NCBI GenBank assembly: GCA_040514355.1
Contig: JBEVCF010000133.1
Coordinates: forward strand, 1-19,520
Reading direction: 5' to 3'
Source: Opacimonas sp040514355
GTDB lineage: Bacteria > Pseudomonadota > Gammaproteobacteria > Enterobacterales > Alteromonadaceae
Length of the DNA: 19,520 nucleotides
Each line of letters opens with the position of its first letter. Position 1 is the first letter of the stretch. The notes under the pieces were generated by a model. It did not search any database, was not told the origin of the DNA, and saw nothing but the letters and a program-made list of their open reading frames with translations. This document shows positions 6,181-13,189 of this stretch, piece by piece. The translations under genes were made by a program, and so were the position numbers.

Positions 6181-8097
6181 ATGCCAGTCATTACGTTGCC
6201 AGACGGCTCTCAACGCAGTTTTCCTCAACCTGTTTCCATTCTAGATGTTGCTCAAGACATTGGCCCTGGTCTCGCCAAAGCGACCATCGCGGGGAAGATA
6301 AACGGTGAATTAGCCGACGCAGTTGATCTTATTACCGAAGATGCGCACTTACAGATCATTACAGCCAAGGATGATGAAGGCTTAGACATCATCCGTCACT
6401 CTTGTGCTCACTTAATTGGTCATGCTATCAAGCAATTATTCCCAGATGTGAAAATGGCAATTGGTCCTGTTATCGATAATGGTTTTTATTATGACGTTGA
6501 CCTTGACCACTCATTGACCCAAGATGATTTAGACAAAATTGAAAAGCGTATGTTAGAGCTTGCAAAGACGTCTTATGATGTGGTCAAGCAAGTGGGTCCG
6601 TGGCAAACAGCCTATGATACGTTCGCGCAACGCGGTGAATCTTACAAGATGGAAATCTTGGATGAGAATATTGGAAAAGATGAAACGCCAGCACTATACA
6701 TACACGAAGAATACATTGATATGTGTCGTGGTCCGCACGTACCTAACATGCGTTTTTGTCAGCATTTTAAAATTCAAAAAGTGGCCGGCGCATATTGGCG
6801 TGGCAATGCCGAAAACAAAATGCTACAACGCATTTACGGCACAGCATGGGCAGACAAAAAGCAACTTAAAGCCTACCTCAATCGCTTAGAAGAAGCAGAG
6901 AAGCGCGATCACCGTAAAATTGGTAAAACGCTCGATTTATTCCATTGGCAAGAAGAAGCGCCAGGTATGGTGTTTTGGCATAATGACGGCTGGACGATTT
7001 ATACCGAGCTTGAAGCATTCGTTCGTAACAAATTACGCCAGTTTGATTATCAAGAGGTGAAAGGTCCGTTGATGATGGACCGTGTGTTGTGGGAAAAATC
7101 AGGACACTGGGGTAAATACGCCCAAAACATGTTTACCACTGAATCTGAAAAACGCGAATACGCCATCAAACCCATGAACTGTCCAGGTCATGTACAAATC
7201 TTCAACCAAGGTTTGAAATCCTACCGCGACCTACCACTGCGTATGGCTGAGTTTGGTTGTTGTCACCGCAATGAGCCTTCTGGTGCGTTGCATGGTCTGA
7301 TGCGAGTGCGTGGGTTTACCCAAGACGATGCGCATATTTTTTGTACAGAAGAGCAAATTTTGGATGAAGTGTCGGCTTGTATCAAAATGGTTTATTCGAC
7401 GTATGCCACTTTTGGTTTTGAAAAAATTGTGGTCAAACTATCAACCCGTCCAGAAGAGCGCGTGGGCAGTGACGAGATTTGGGACAAGACTGAAGCCGCG
7501 TTGGCTGAAGCACTAAAAGCGAATGATATTGAGTTTGCATATCAGCCAGGTGAGGGGGCTTTCTACGGCCCCAAAATAGAGTTTACCTTGTATGACTGTT
7601 TGGATCGCGCTTGGCAGTGCGGTACCGTTCAGCTTGATTTCTCAATGCCGGGACGTTTGGGTTCGACGTATGTCGCGGAAGATGGTGAGCGCAAAGTGCC
7701 CGTGATGATCCACCGCGCTATTTTGGGCTCATTAGAACGCTTTATTGGTATTTTGACCGAAGAATACGCGGGCTTTTTCCCACTGTGGTTAGCACCCACT
7801 CAAGCAGTCGTATTAAATATTACCGATAAACAGAGTGATTATTGTCAAAAAGTGGTAAAATCTTTGCAAGAAAGTGGAATTAGAGTCAAACCGGACTTGA
7901 GAAATGAGAAGATTGGCTTTAAAATCCGCGAACACACATTGCAGCGTGTGCCTTATATGCTAGTTGTCGGCGATAAAGAAATGGAAGCCGGCGAGGTTGC
8001 AGTAAGGACTCGTAAGGGTGAAGATCTAGGAAAAATGAAAATTGCAGATTTCCTAACTAAAGCCCAAAGCGAGATCGCAGACAAAGTACTTAATTAA
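6181..8097 (+). CDS. thrS: Threonyl-tRNA synthetase
   Basis: ThrRS charges tRNA-Thr in the cytoplasm and hydrolyses mischarged Ser-tRNA-Thr. The 638 residues show the full bacterial layout: TGS domain (about 1-61), editing domain (about 63-224), class II catalytic core (about 242-535) and anticodon-binding domain (about 540-638). Editing residues His73, His77, Cys182 and His186 are present in HSCAH and CRGPH. The zinc ligands Cys334 (MNCPGH), His385 (DDAHIF) and His511 (MIHRAI) are in place. Motif 2 (CCHRNEPSG) and motif 3 (GSLERFIGIL) are intact. AAGGA lies six bases before the ATG. It heads the thrS-infC-rpmI-rplT block and is probably repressed by its own product through the leader hairpins. 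Confidence 0.98.
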   Translation: MPVITLPDGSQRSFPQPVSILDVAQDIGPGLAKATIAGKINGELADAVDLITEDAHLQIITAKDDEGLDIIRHSCAHLIGHAIKQLFPDVKMAIGPVIDNGFYYDVDLDHSLTQDDLDKIEKRMLELAKTSYDVVKQVGPWQTAYDTFAQRGESYKMEILDENIGKDETPALYIHEEYIDMCRGPHVPNMRFCQHFKIQKVAGAYWRGNAENKMLQRIYGTAWADKKQLKAYLNRLEEAEKRDHRKIGKTLDLFHWQEEAPGMVFWHNDGWTIYTELEAFVRNKLRQFDYQEVKGPLMMDRVLWEKSGHWGKYAQNMFTTESEKREYAIKPMNCPGHVQIFNQGLKSYRDLPLRMAEFGCCHRNEPSGALHGLMRVRGFTQDDAHIFCTEEQILDEVSACIKMVYSTYATFGFEKIVVKLSTRPEERVGSDEIWDKTEAALAEALKANDIEFAYQPGEGAFYGPKIEFTLYDCLDRAWQCGTVQLDFSMPGRLGSTYVAEDGERKVPVMIHRAILGSLERFIGILTEEYAGFFPLWLAPTQAVVLNITDKQSDYCQKVVKSLQESGIRVKPDLRNEKIGFKIREHTLQRVPYMLVVGDKEMEAGEVAVRTRKGEDLGKMKIADFLTKAQSEIADKVLN

Positions 8098-8104
8098 ATC
8101 TCTT

Positions 8105-8120
8105 GGAGGAATAGCTCATT
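8105..8120 (+). promoter_or_regulatory. infC ribosome-binding site and AUU start codon
   Basis: GGAGGA at 8105-8110 lies seven bases before ATT at 8118-8120. Reading from ATT gives KGANNKAQSDKARINDEINA, which fits the N-terminus of IF3, whereas the next possible start is a TTG 75 bases in. An AUU start is the known device by which IF3 represses its own translation, because IF3 rejects non-canonical start codons. Confidence 0.9.
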
Positions 8121-8657
8121 AAAGGCGCTAACAATAAGGCTCAGAGCGACAAAGCTCGCATCAATGACGAAATTAACGCAAACGAAGTTCGTTTGATTGG
8201 CAAGGACGGTGAACAAGTTGGGATTGTGACACTAGCGGAAGCTCAGGCACAAGCAGACGAGGCAAGTTTAGACCTTGTTGAGATTAGTCCTAACGCGCAA
8301 CCACCGGTTTGCAAAGTCATGGATTATGGGAAATTCCTTTTTGAGAAGAGTAAAGCTCTAAAAGAGCAAAAGAAAAAACAGAAGCAAATTCAGGTCAAGG
8401 AGATTAAATTTCGCCCTGGCACTGATGAAGGCGATTACCAGGTCAAACTGCGCAACCTGCGTCGCTTTCTGGAGGCTGGTGACAAAGCCAAGGTCACAAT
8501 CCGTTTTCGCGGACGTGAAATGGCTCACCAAGACATCGCAATTGACTTGCTAAAACGTGTACGCACGGACTTAGAAGAAGTTGCAAATTGTGAATCTTTC
8601 CCCAATCGAGTTGAGGGAAGACAAATGATTATGGTGTTGGCCCCACTTAAGAAGTAG
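8118..8657 (+). CDS. infC: Translation initiation factor IF-3
   Basis: IF3 binds the 30S subunit, prevents premature 50S joining and checks start-codon pairing. The protein is 179 residues when read from the AUU codon at 8118, close to the 180 residues of E. coli IF3. The N-domain contains RINDEINANEVRLIG and PPVCKVMDYGKFLFEKSK. A lysine/glutamine-rich linker (KEQKKKQKQ) joins it to the C-domain, which contains EIKFRPGTDEGDYQVKLRN, RFRGREMAH and the terminal EGRQMIMVLAP. The start lies 20 bases after the thrS stop. Starting at the downstream TTG (8193) would remove the first 25 residues of the N-domain and is rejected. Confidence 0.98.
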   Translation: MKGANNKAQSDKARINDEINANEVRLIGKDGEQVGIVTLAEAQAQADEASLDLVEISPNAQPPVCKVMDYGKFLFEKSKALKEQKKKQKQIQVKEIKFRPGTDEGDYQVKLRNLRRFLEAGDKAKVTIRFRGREMAHQDIAIDLLKRVRTDLEEVANCESFPNRVEGRQMIMVLAPLKK

Positions 8658-8766
8658 TCTCGGTTTACAAGTTTAATGACTGCACATCATTAACACCGAA
8701 CTGCAAACATTAACCACCGATATATCTGCAAAATATTCGGTTATTTAACAATGCGGAGTTTTAGCA
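8658..8766 (+). promoter_or_regulatory. infC-rpmI structured spacer, probable L20 autoregulatory leader
   Basis: This spacer occupies the position of the L20-binding translational operator of the E. coli rpmI-rplT operon. TCGGT (8660-8664) and TTAATG (8673-8678) can pair with ACCGA (8695-8699) and CATTAA (8688-8693). A second hairpin pairs ACCGA (8716-8720) and ATAT with ATAT and TCGGT (8737-8741). The TCGGT/ACCGA arms are duplicated and can swap partners, and CTGCA occurs three times (8680, 8701, 8726). The rpmI Shine-Dalgarno is GGAG at 8755-8758. The pairings are seen; L20 binding is inferred from gene order. Confidence 0.45.
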
Positions 8767-8964
8767 ATGCCTAAAATGAAATCCAACTCTGGAGCAGCCA
8801 AGCGTTTTCGTAAGACAGCGTCTGGTCGTTTCAAATCAAAACAGTCTCACTTGCGTCACATTTTGACGAAAGAGAGTACTAAACGTAAACGTCACTTACG
8901 TGGCAAAAAATTAGTTCATGATGCGGATACTAAGCTTATCCAACGCATGTTACCTTACGTTTAA
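8767..8964 (+). CDS. rpmI: 50S ribosomal protein bL35
   Basis: The product is a 65-residue, strongly basic protein of the large ribosomal subunit. MPKMKSNSGAAKRFRKTASG at the N-terminus and the segment HLRHILTKESTKRKRHLRG are diagnostic of bL35, and the length is standard. GGAG lies eight bases before the ATG. Translation of this gene and of rplT downstream is likely controlled together through the preceding leader. Confidence 0.97.
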   Translation: MPKMKSNSGAAKRFRKTASGRFKSKQSHLRHILTKESTKRKRHLRGKKLVHDADTKLIQRMLPYV

Positions 8965-8980
8965 GACAGGAGACTAAATC

Positions 8981-9337
8981 ATGGCTAGAGTAAAACGCGG
9001 TACAATTGCACGCGCTCGTCATAAAAAAGTATTAAAGCAGGCCAAAGGTTACTACGGTGCTCGTTCACGTGTTTATCGCGTAGCGGTCCAAGCTGTAACA
9101 AAAGCTGGTCAATATGCATATCGTGACCGTCGTCAAAGAAAACGTCAATTCCGTCAATTATGGATTGCACGAATCAATGCGGCTTCACGTCAAAATGGTT
9201 TATCATACAGCCGTTTCATCAACGGTTTGAAGAAAGCGTCTGTTGAAATCGATCGTAAGATCCTTGCCGACATCGCTGTACATGATAAGGTTGCTTTCAC
9301 TGCGTTAGTCGAAACGGCTAAAGGCGCGTTAGCATAA
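8981..9337 (+). CDS. rplT: 50S ribosomal protein bL20
   Basis: bL20 is an early assembly protein of the large subunit and, in E. coli and other bacteria, the repressor of its own operon. The 118 residues begin MARVKRGTIARARHKKVLKQ, and the segment AKGYYGARSRVYRVAVQAV is diagnostic. The basic N-terminal extension that threads into 23S rRNA is followed by the globular C-terminal domain that is sufficient for regulation in characterised homologues. An AGGAG-type site precedes the ATG and the gap to rpmI is 16 bases. A strong terminator follows 26 bases after the stop. Confidence 0.98.
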   Translation: MARVKRGTIARARHKKVLKQAKGYYGARSRVYRVAVQAVTKAGQYAYRDRRQRKRQFRQLWIARINAASRQNGLSYSRFINGLKKASVEIDRKILADIAVHDKVAFTALVETAKGALA

Positions 9338-9363
9338 ATTTTAAGCAAGTTTAAGTTTTTGGG

Positions 9364-9397
9364 AAACGGTGAGTAGGATACTCACCGTTTTTTTTTT
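9364..9397 (+). terminator. Intrinsic terminator after rplT
   Basis: AAACGGTGAG (9364-9373) pairs perfectly with CTCACCGTTT (9381-9390) around a 7-base loop and is followed by a run of T residues to 9397. No Phe-rich leader peptide precedes it, so it looks like the plain end of the thrS-rplT transcript and not a pheST attenuator. Confidence 0.92.
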
Positions 9398-9450
9398 GCC
9401 TATCCCTCCATAAATCCATATTTCCCTGTGAATTCCCCTTTTTATTCGTG

Positions 9451-9456
9451 TAAAAT
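9451..9456 (+). promoter_or_regulatory. Candidate -10 element for pheST
   Basis: TAAAAT at 9451-9456 is the best -10 element in the spacer between the terminator and pheS, 47 bases before the ATG. The matching -35 position (around 9427-9433) is poor, TGTGAA at best. Since a strong terminator separates rplT from pheS, some promoter is expected here. Confidence 0.35.
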
Positions 9457-9503
9457 AATGCGATTAAATTTAACTAAATCAGCCACATCCATTCGAGGAT
9501 ACC

Positions 9504-10484
9504 ATGGAATTAGACGCCATTATCGCGCAGGCGACTGCCGAGATTGAAGCTGCAGCAGATGTAGCCACTTTAGACACCGTGCGTGTCGACTATATGGGCA
9601 AGAAAGGTCAATTAACTGAGTTACTGAAAGGCTTGGGTAAACTGTCTAACGAAGAACGGCCATTAGTTGGGCAGAAAATCAATGTTGCTAAACAAACCAT
9701 ACAAAGTTTGTTGAACGAGAAGATCGAAACGCTGAAATTGGCAGAGATGAATGCGAAGTTGGCTGCCGAAGCGGTGGACGTGACCTTGCCTGGTAGAGCA
9801 CAAGATATCGGTAATTTGCACCCAGTGTCACGCACAATCGCTCGCATAGAATCCTTTTTTGGTGAGCTGGGTTTTGCTACTAAAACCGGTCCTGAAATTG
9901 AAGATGGATTTCACAATTTTGATGCGCTTAATATCCCCAAAAATCATCCGGCTCGCGCTGACCACGATACCTTTTACTTCAACCCTGATATGATGTTACG
10001 CACCCAAACCTCAGGGGTACAAATTCGTACGATGGAAGTGGAAAAACCACCTATTCGCATCATTTCACCAGGGCGTGTTTATCGCAATGATTACGATCAA
10101 ACCCACACACCGATGTTCCACCAAGTAGAGGGTTTAATGGTTGATAGAAATGTTTCTTTTACTGAACTAAAAGGCATATTACACGATTTTCTACAACACT
10201 TTTTTGAACAAGATCTGCAAGTCCGTTTCCGTCCCTCTTATTTCCCATTCACTGAACCATCAGCGGAGGTCGATGTGATGGGTGAGAATGGTAAATGGCT
10301 AGAAGTCTTAGGCTGTGGCATGGTTCATCCTAATGTACTAAAAGCGGTCGGCATTGATCCTGAAGAATATACTGGATTTGCTTTTGGCATGGGCGTAGAA
10401 CGTTTAACCATGCTGCGCTATGGTGTCAATGACTTACGCGCGTTTTTTGAAAACGACTTGCGTTTCCTCAAGCAGTTTAATTAA
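9504..10484 (+). CDS. pheS: Phenylalanyl-tRNA synthetase alpha subunit
   Basis: PheS is the catalytic subunit of the alpha2-beta2 class II synthetase that charges tRNA-Phe. The 326-residue length is normal. An N-terminal coiled-coil (about 1-85) that contacts tRNA is followed by the catalytic domain. GFHNFDALNIPKNHPARADH at 135-154 and the motif 2 region RVYRNDYDQTHTPMFHQVEG at 191-210 are diagnostic. Motif 3 is GFAFGMGVERLTML at 291-304. A GAGG ribosome-binding sequence precedes the ATG. pheT starts 11 bases after the stop, so the two subunits are made from one message. Confidence 0.98.
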   Translation: MELDAIIAQATAEIEAAADVATLDTVRVDYMGKKGQLTELLKGLGKLSNEERPLVGQKINVAKQTIQSLLNEKIETLKLAEMNAKLAAEAVDVTLPGRAQDIGNLHPVSRTIARIESFFGELGFATKTGPEIEDGFHNFDALNIPKNHPARADHDTFYFNPDMMLRTQTSGVQIRTMEVEKPPIRIISPGRVYRNDYDQTHTPMFHQVEGLMVDRNVSFTELKGILHDFLQHFFEQDLQVRFRPSYFPFTEPSAEVDVMGENGKWLEVLGCGMVHPNVLKAVGIDPEEYTGFAFGMGVERLTMLRYGVNDLRAFFENDLRFLKQFN

Positions 10485-10495
10485 GGAGTCCCACA

Positions 10496-12880
10496 ATGAT
10501 ATTTTCTGAAAAATGGTTACGTGAGTGGGTCAACCCTGATTTAGACACACGTGCATTAGCTGAACAGATCAGCATGGCTGGTCTTGAGGTTGATGGCATC
10601 GAACCCGTAGCAGGTGATTTTAGTGGTGTGGTAGTTGGCGAAGTCGTAGAGTGTGGTCAACATCCCGATGCCGATAAACTACGCGTCACAAAAATCAATG
10701 TCGGTGCAGATGAGTTACTCGACATTGTGTGCGGTGCGCCAAATTGTCGCCAGGGTTTAAAAGTTGCTGTAGCGTGTGTGGGTGCGGTGCTACCGGGAAA
10801 TTTCAAAATTAAAAAAGCCAAACTCAGAGGTCAACCGTCATTTGGCATGTTATGTAGCTTTTCTGAGCTTGGGATCAGTGATGACCATGACGGGATCATC
10901 GAGTTACCACTTGATGCACCCGTTGGGATGGACATTCGTGAATATCTTGACTTGGATGACTCCGCCATTGAAATTGATTTAACGCCTAACCGTGCTGATT
11001 GTTTAGGTTTGCGTGGTGTCGCGCGTGAGGTTGGCGTACTCAATTCACTCACTGTCAACGAGCCTGAAATCAAAGCGGTTGAAGCGACCATCGACACCAT
11101 CCAACCAGTTGTATTAGCTGCGCCAGAAGCTTGTCCACGTTATTTGAGCCGTGTGATTGAAGGGGTAGATTTATCTTTGGCATCGCCGTTATGGCTTCAA
11201 GAAAAGCTGCGTCGTTCCGGTATTCGCAGTATTGATCCGGTCGTGGATGTCACCAACTATGTGCTATTGGAGTTGGGTCACCCGATGCACGCCTTTGATG
11301 CTGACGTGCTAAATGGTGATATTACCGTACGTATGGCACAACCAGATGAAAAACTTGTACTCTTAGACGAAAACGAAGTGACGATTCAAACCAATACGCT
11401 CGTGATTGCAGATGCGGAAAAACCACTCGCGTTAGCCGGTATTTTTGGTGGCTTAGCTTCAGGTGTGACCCGTCAAACACAAAATGTTGTCTTGGAATGT
11501 GCGTTTTTTGCTCGCGATGCTATTTTGGGTAAAGCACGTCAGTACGGATTGCATACAGATGCGTCACATCGCTATGAACGTGGCGTTGATCCTAGCTTAC
11601 AAGAACAAGCTATGGAGCGGGCAACTGCATTATTACTCGAGATTGTCGGTGGTCAAGCGGGCCCTGTGAATGTGGTAGAAAATTCTGAGTTTGTACCTCA
11701 ACCCCAAACAGTCGTGTTGCGTAAAGCTAGATTAGAACGCGTTATTGGCATTGAATTTACTGAAGCCACAGTCACTGAGATCTTGTCTCGTCTTGGCTTT
11801 AACGTTGATTTTTCGGCTGATGCTTGGACTGTTGTCGTACCGACTTACCGCTTTGATATTAGTATTGAAGAAGACTTGATTGAAGAAGTGGCTCGCGTTT
11901 ATGGTTATAACGCTATCCCTAATGAAGCGCCGATTGGTCGCTTGAAGATGTTAGCGCGTAGTGAAGCTCAACAGCCACTGCAACAATTAAAACAGGTCTT
12001 GCTGCAGCAAGGTTACGACGAGGCAATCACGTATTCATTTGTAGATCCGAAAAAACAAAGCGCGTTATTTTCTGATGTAGCGGCTCTTACTTTACCGCAC
12101 CCAATATCAGCAGACATGTCAGTGATGCGGGTCAGTTTAATCACCGGCTTAGTAGACACGATTTCATATAACCAAAAACGCAAGCAAGCACGCGTACGAT
12201 TGTTTGAGACGGGGCTGCGTTTTATCGCTGACGAAAATAGTGAAAATGGTGTATCGCAAGTACCAATGTTAGCCGGCGCTGTGTCTGGTAAGACGTTTTG
12301 TGATAATTGGCAAGGCAATCAAAACGAAGATTTTTTCTCGGTAAAAGGCGATGTTGAGCGTTTGATTTCGACTACAGGTCAAGCTGAACGATTCGCATTT
12401 GTGCCTTCTTCGCAAAGTCATCTTCATCCTGGGCAAGGTGCAGACATCACGTTTGATGGTGAGGTCGTTGGCTGTGTGGGGGCATTACATCCACAGTTTA
12501 GCAAGTTATTTGGGTTGCAAGCTGCCGTTTTCGTGTTTGAAATTGCGCAGTCTGCATTGACCACTAAAATATTACCAAGAGCACAAAAAATATCTAAATA
12601 TCCGACTAACAGACGAGATATCGCTGTTGTAGTATCGTCGGAAGTTAGTTATGCTGATATTGTTGAAGCGGTTAAAAAAATTGGCGTAAATCAACTAGTT
12701 GACTTAACATTGTTTGATATATATCAAGGGGAAGGTATCGCTGAAGGTTACAAGAGCTTAGCGATGTCATTAACCTTGTCGGATCCTGAAAAAACACTCG
12801 AAGAAGCGGAAATTCAAGCTTGTGTCGACCTTGTAGTATCAGGACTTAAAGACACATTTGATGCAACTCTAAGAGATTAA
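10496..12880 (+). CDS. pheT: Phenylalanyl-tRNA synthetase beta subunit
   Basis: PheT is the large subunit of PheRS, responsible for tRNA recognition and for editing of Tyr-tRNA-Phe. The 794 residues show the usual order: an EMAP/Trbp-like tRNA-binding domain (about 39-148, with HPDADKLRVTKINVG), B3/B4 editing region (about 210-370, with LDLTPNRADCLGL-type sequence just before it and VDVTNYVLLELGHPMHAFD in it), B5 (about 400-475), the catalytic-like core, and a C-terminal ferredoxin-like anticodon-binding domain ending in FDATLRD. AAGGAG precedes the ATG. Its 3' end carries an IHF-like site and a candidate ihfA promoter. Confidence 0.98.
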   Translation: MIFSEKWLREWVNPDLDTRALAEQISMAGLEVDGIEPVAGDFSGVVVGEVVECGQHPDADKLRVTKINVGADELLDIVCGAPNCRQGLKVAVACVGAVLPGNFKIKKAKLRGQPSFGMLCSFSELGISDDHDGIIELPLDAPVGMDIREYLDLDDSAIEIDLTPNRADCLGLRGVAREVGVLNSLTVNEPEIKAVEATIDTIQPVVLAAPEACPRYLSRVIEGVDLSLASPLWLQEKLRRSGIRSIDPVVDVTNYVLLELGHPMHAFDADVLNGDITVRMAQPDEKLVLLDENEVTIQTNTLVIADAEKPLALAGIFGGLASGVTRQTQNVVLECAFFARDAILGKARQYGLHTDASHRYERGVDPSLQEQAMERATALLLEIVGGQAGPVNVVENSEFVPQPQTVVLRKARLERVIGIEFTEATVTEILSRLGFNVDFSADAWTVVVPTYRFDISIEEDLIEEVARVYGYNAIPNEAPIGRLKMLARSEAQQPLQQLKQVLLQQGYDEAITYSFVDPKKQSALFSDVAALTLPHPISADMSVMRVSLITGLVDTISYNQKRKQARVRLFETGLRFIADENSENGVSQVPMLAGAVSGKTFCDNWQGNQNEDFFSVKGDVERLISTTGQAERFAFVPSSQSHLHPGQGADITFDGEVVGCVGALHPQFSKLFGLQAAVFVFEIAQSALTTKILPRAQKISKYPTNRRDIAVVVSSEVSYADIVEAVKKIGVNQLVDLTLFDIYQGEGIAEGYKSLAMSLTLSDPEKTLEEAEIQACVDLVVSGLKDTFDATLRD
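12674..12701 (+). promoter_or_regulatory. IHF-binding-site-like sequence upstream of ihfA
   Basis: AATCAACTAGTTG at 12689-12701 matches the IHF consensus WATCAANNNNTTR at every fixed position. A run of seven A residues (12674-12680) precedes it by eight bases. This is the A-tract arrangement I recall for the phage lambda H' site. It lies inside the pheT coding sequence and overlaps the -35 of a candidate ihfA promoter, so autoregulation by IHF is a reasonable inference. Confidence 0.55.
12699..12727 (+). promoter_or_regulatory. Candidate ihfA promoter inside pheT
   Basis: TTGACT at 12699-12704 (five of six) and TATCAA at 12722-12727 (four of six) are 17 bases apart and lie about 155 bases before ihfA. 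E. coli ihfA is also served by a promoter within the end of pheT. Because pheT and ihfA are only two bases apart, read-through also contributes. Confidence 0.35.
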
Positions 12881-12882
12881 TT

Positions 12883-13182
12883 ATGGCTCTCACAAAAGCA
12901 GAAATGGCTGAACACTTATGCGAAAAATTAGGTGTGAACAAAAAAGATTCAAAGGATTTAGTTGAAGCTTTTTTCGAAGAAATAAAGCACTGCTTGGAAT
13001 CAGGTGAACAGGTTAAATTATCTGGCTTTGGTAATTTTGATTTGCGCGTCAAAAAGGAACGCCCTGGACGTAACCCCAAAACCGGGGACGATATCCCTAT
13101 TAAAGCACGTCGAGTCGTAACGTTTAAACCTGGCCAGAAACTTAAATCTCGCGTAGAAAACGCACCGGCCCCCAAACCATAA
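12883..13182 (+). CDS. ihfA: Integration host factor alpha subunit
   Basis: IHF-alpha pairs with IHF-beta to bind specific DNA sites and bend them by about 160 degrees, acting in recombination, replication and transcription. The 99-residue protein has the HU/IHF fold. Helical N-terminus: MALTKAEMAEHLCEKLGVNK. Then VKLSGFGNFDLR. The DNA-binding arm is ERPGRNPKTGDDIPI, with the intercalating Pro65. These residues, with PheT immediately upstream, identify the alpha subunit, not beta or HU. It starts two bases after the pheT stop. A strong terminator begins 31 bases after its own stop, inside the next gene. Confidence 0.97.
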   Translation: MALTKAEMAEHLCEKLGVNKKDSKDLVEAFFEEIKHCLESGEQVKLSGFGNFDLRVKKERPGRNPKTGDDIPIKARRVVTFKPGQKLKSRVENAPAPKP

Positions 13183-13189
13183 CTGTCTG

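Noticed and set aside
8193..8657. infC starting at the TTG at 8193
   Set aside because: It would delete part of the conserved IF3 N-domain, and the AUU at 8118 has a strong ribosome-binding site and fits the family.
8751..8774. Seven-codon reading frame overlapping the rpmI start (ATG at 8751)
   Set aside because: It has no ribosome-binding site of its own and its start lies in the rpmI Shine-Dalgarno region; probably chance.
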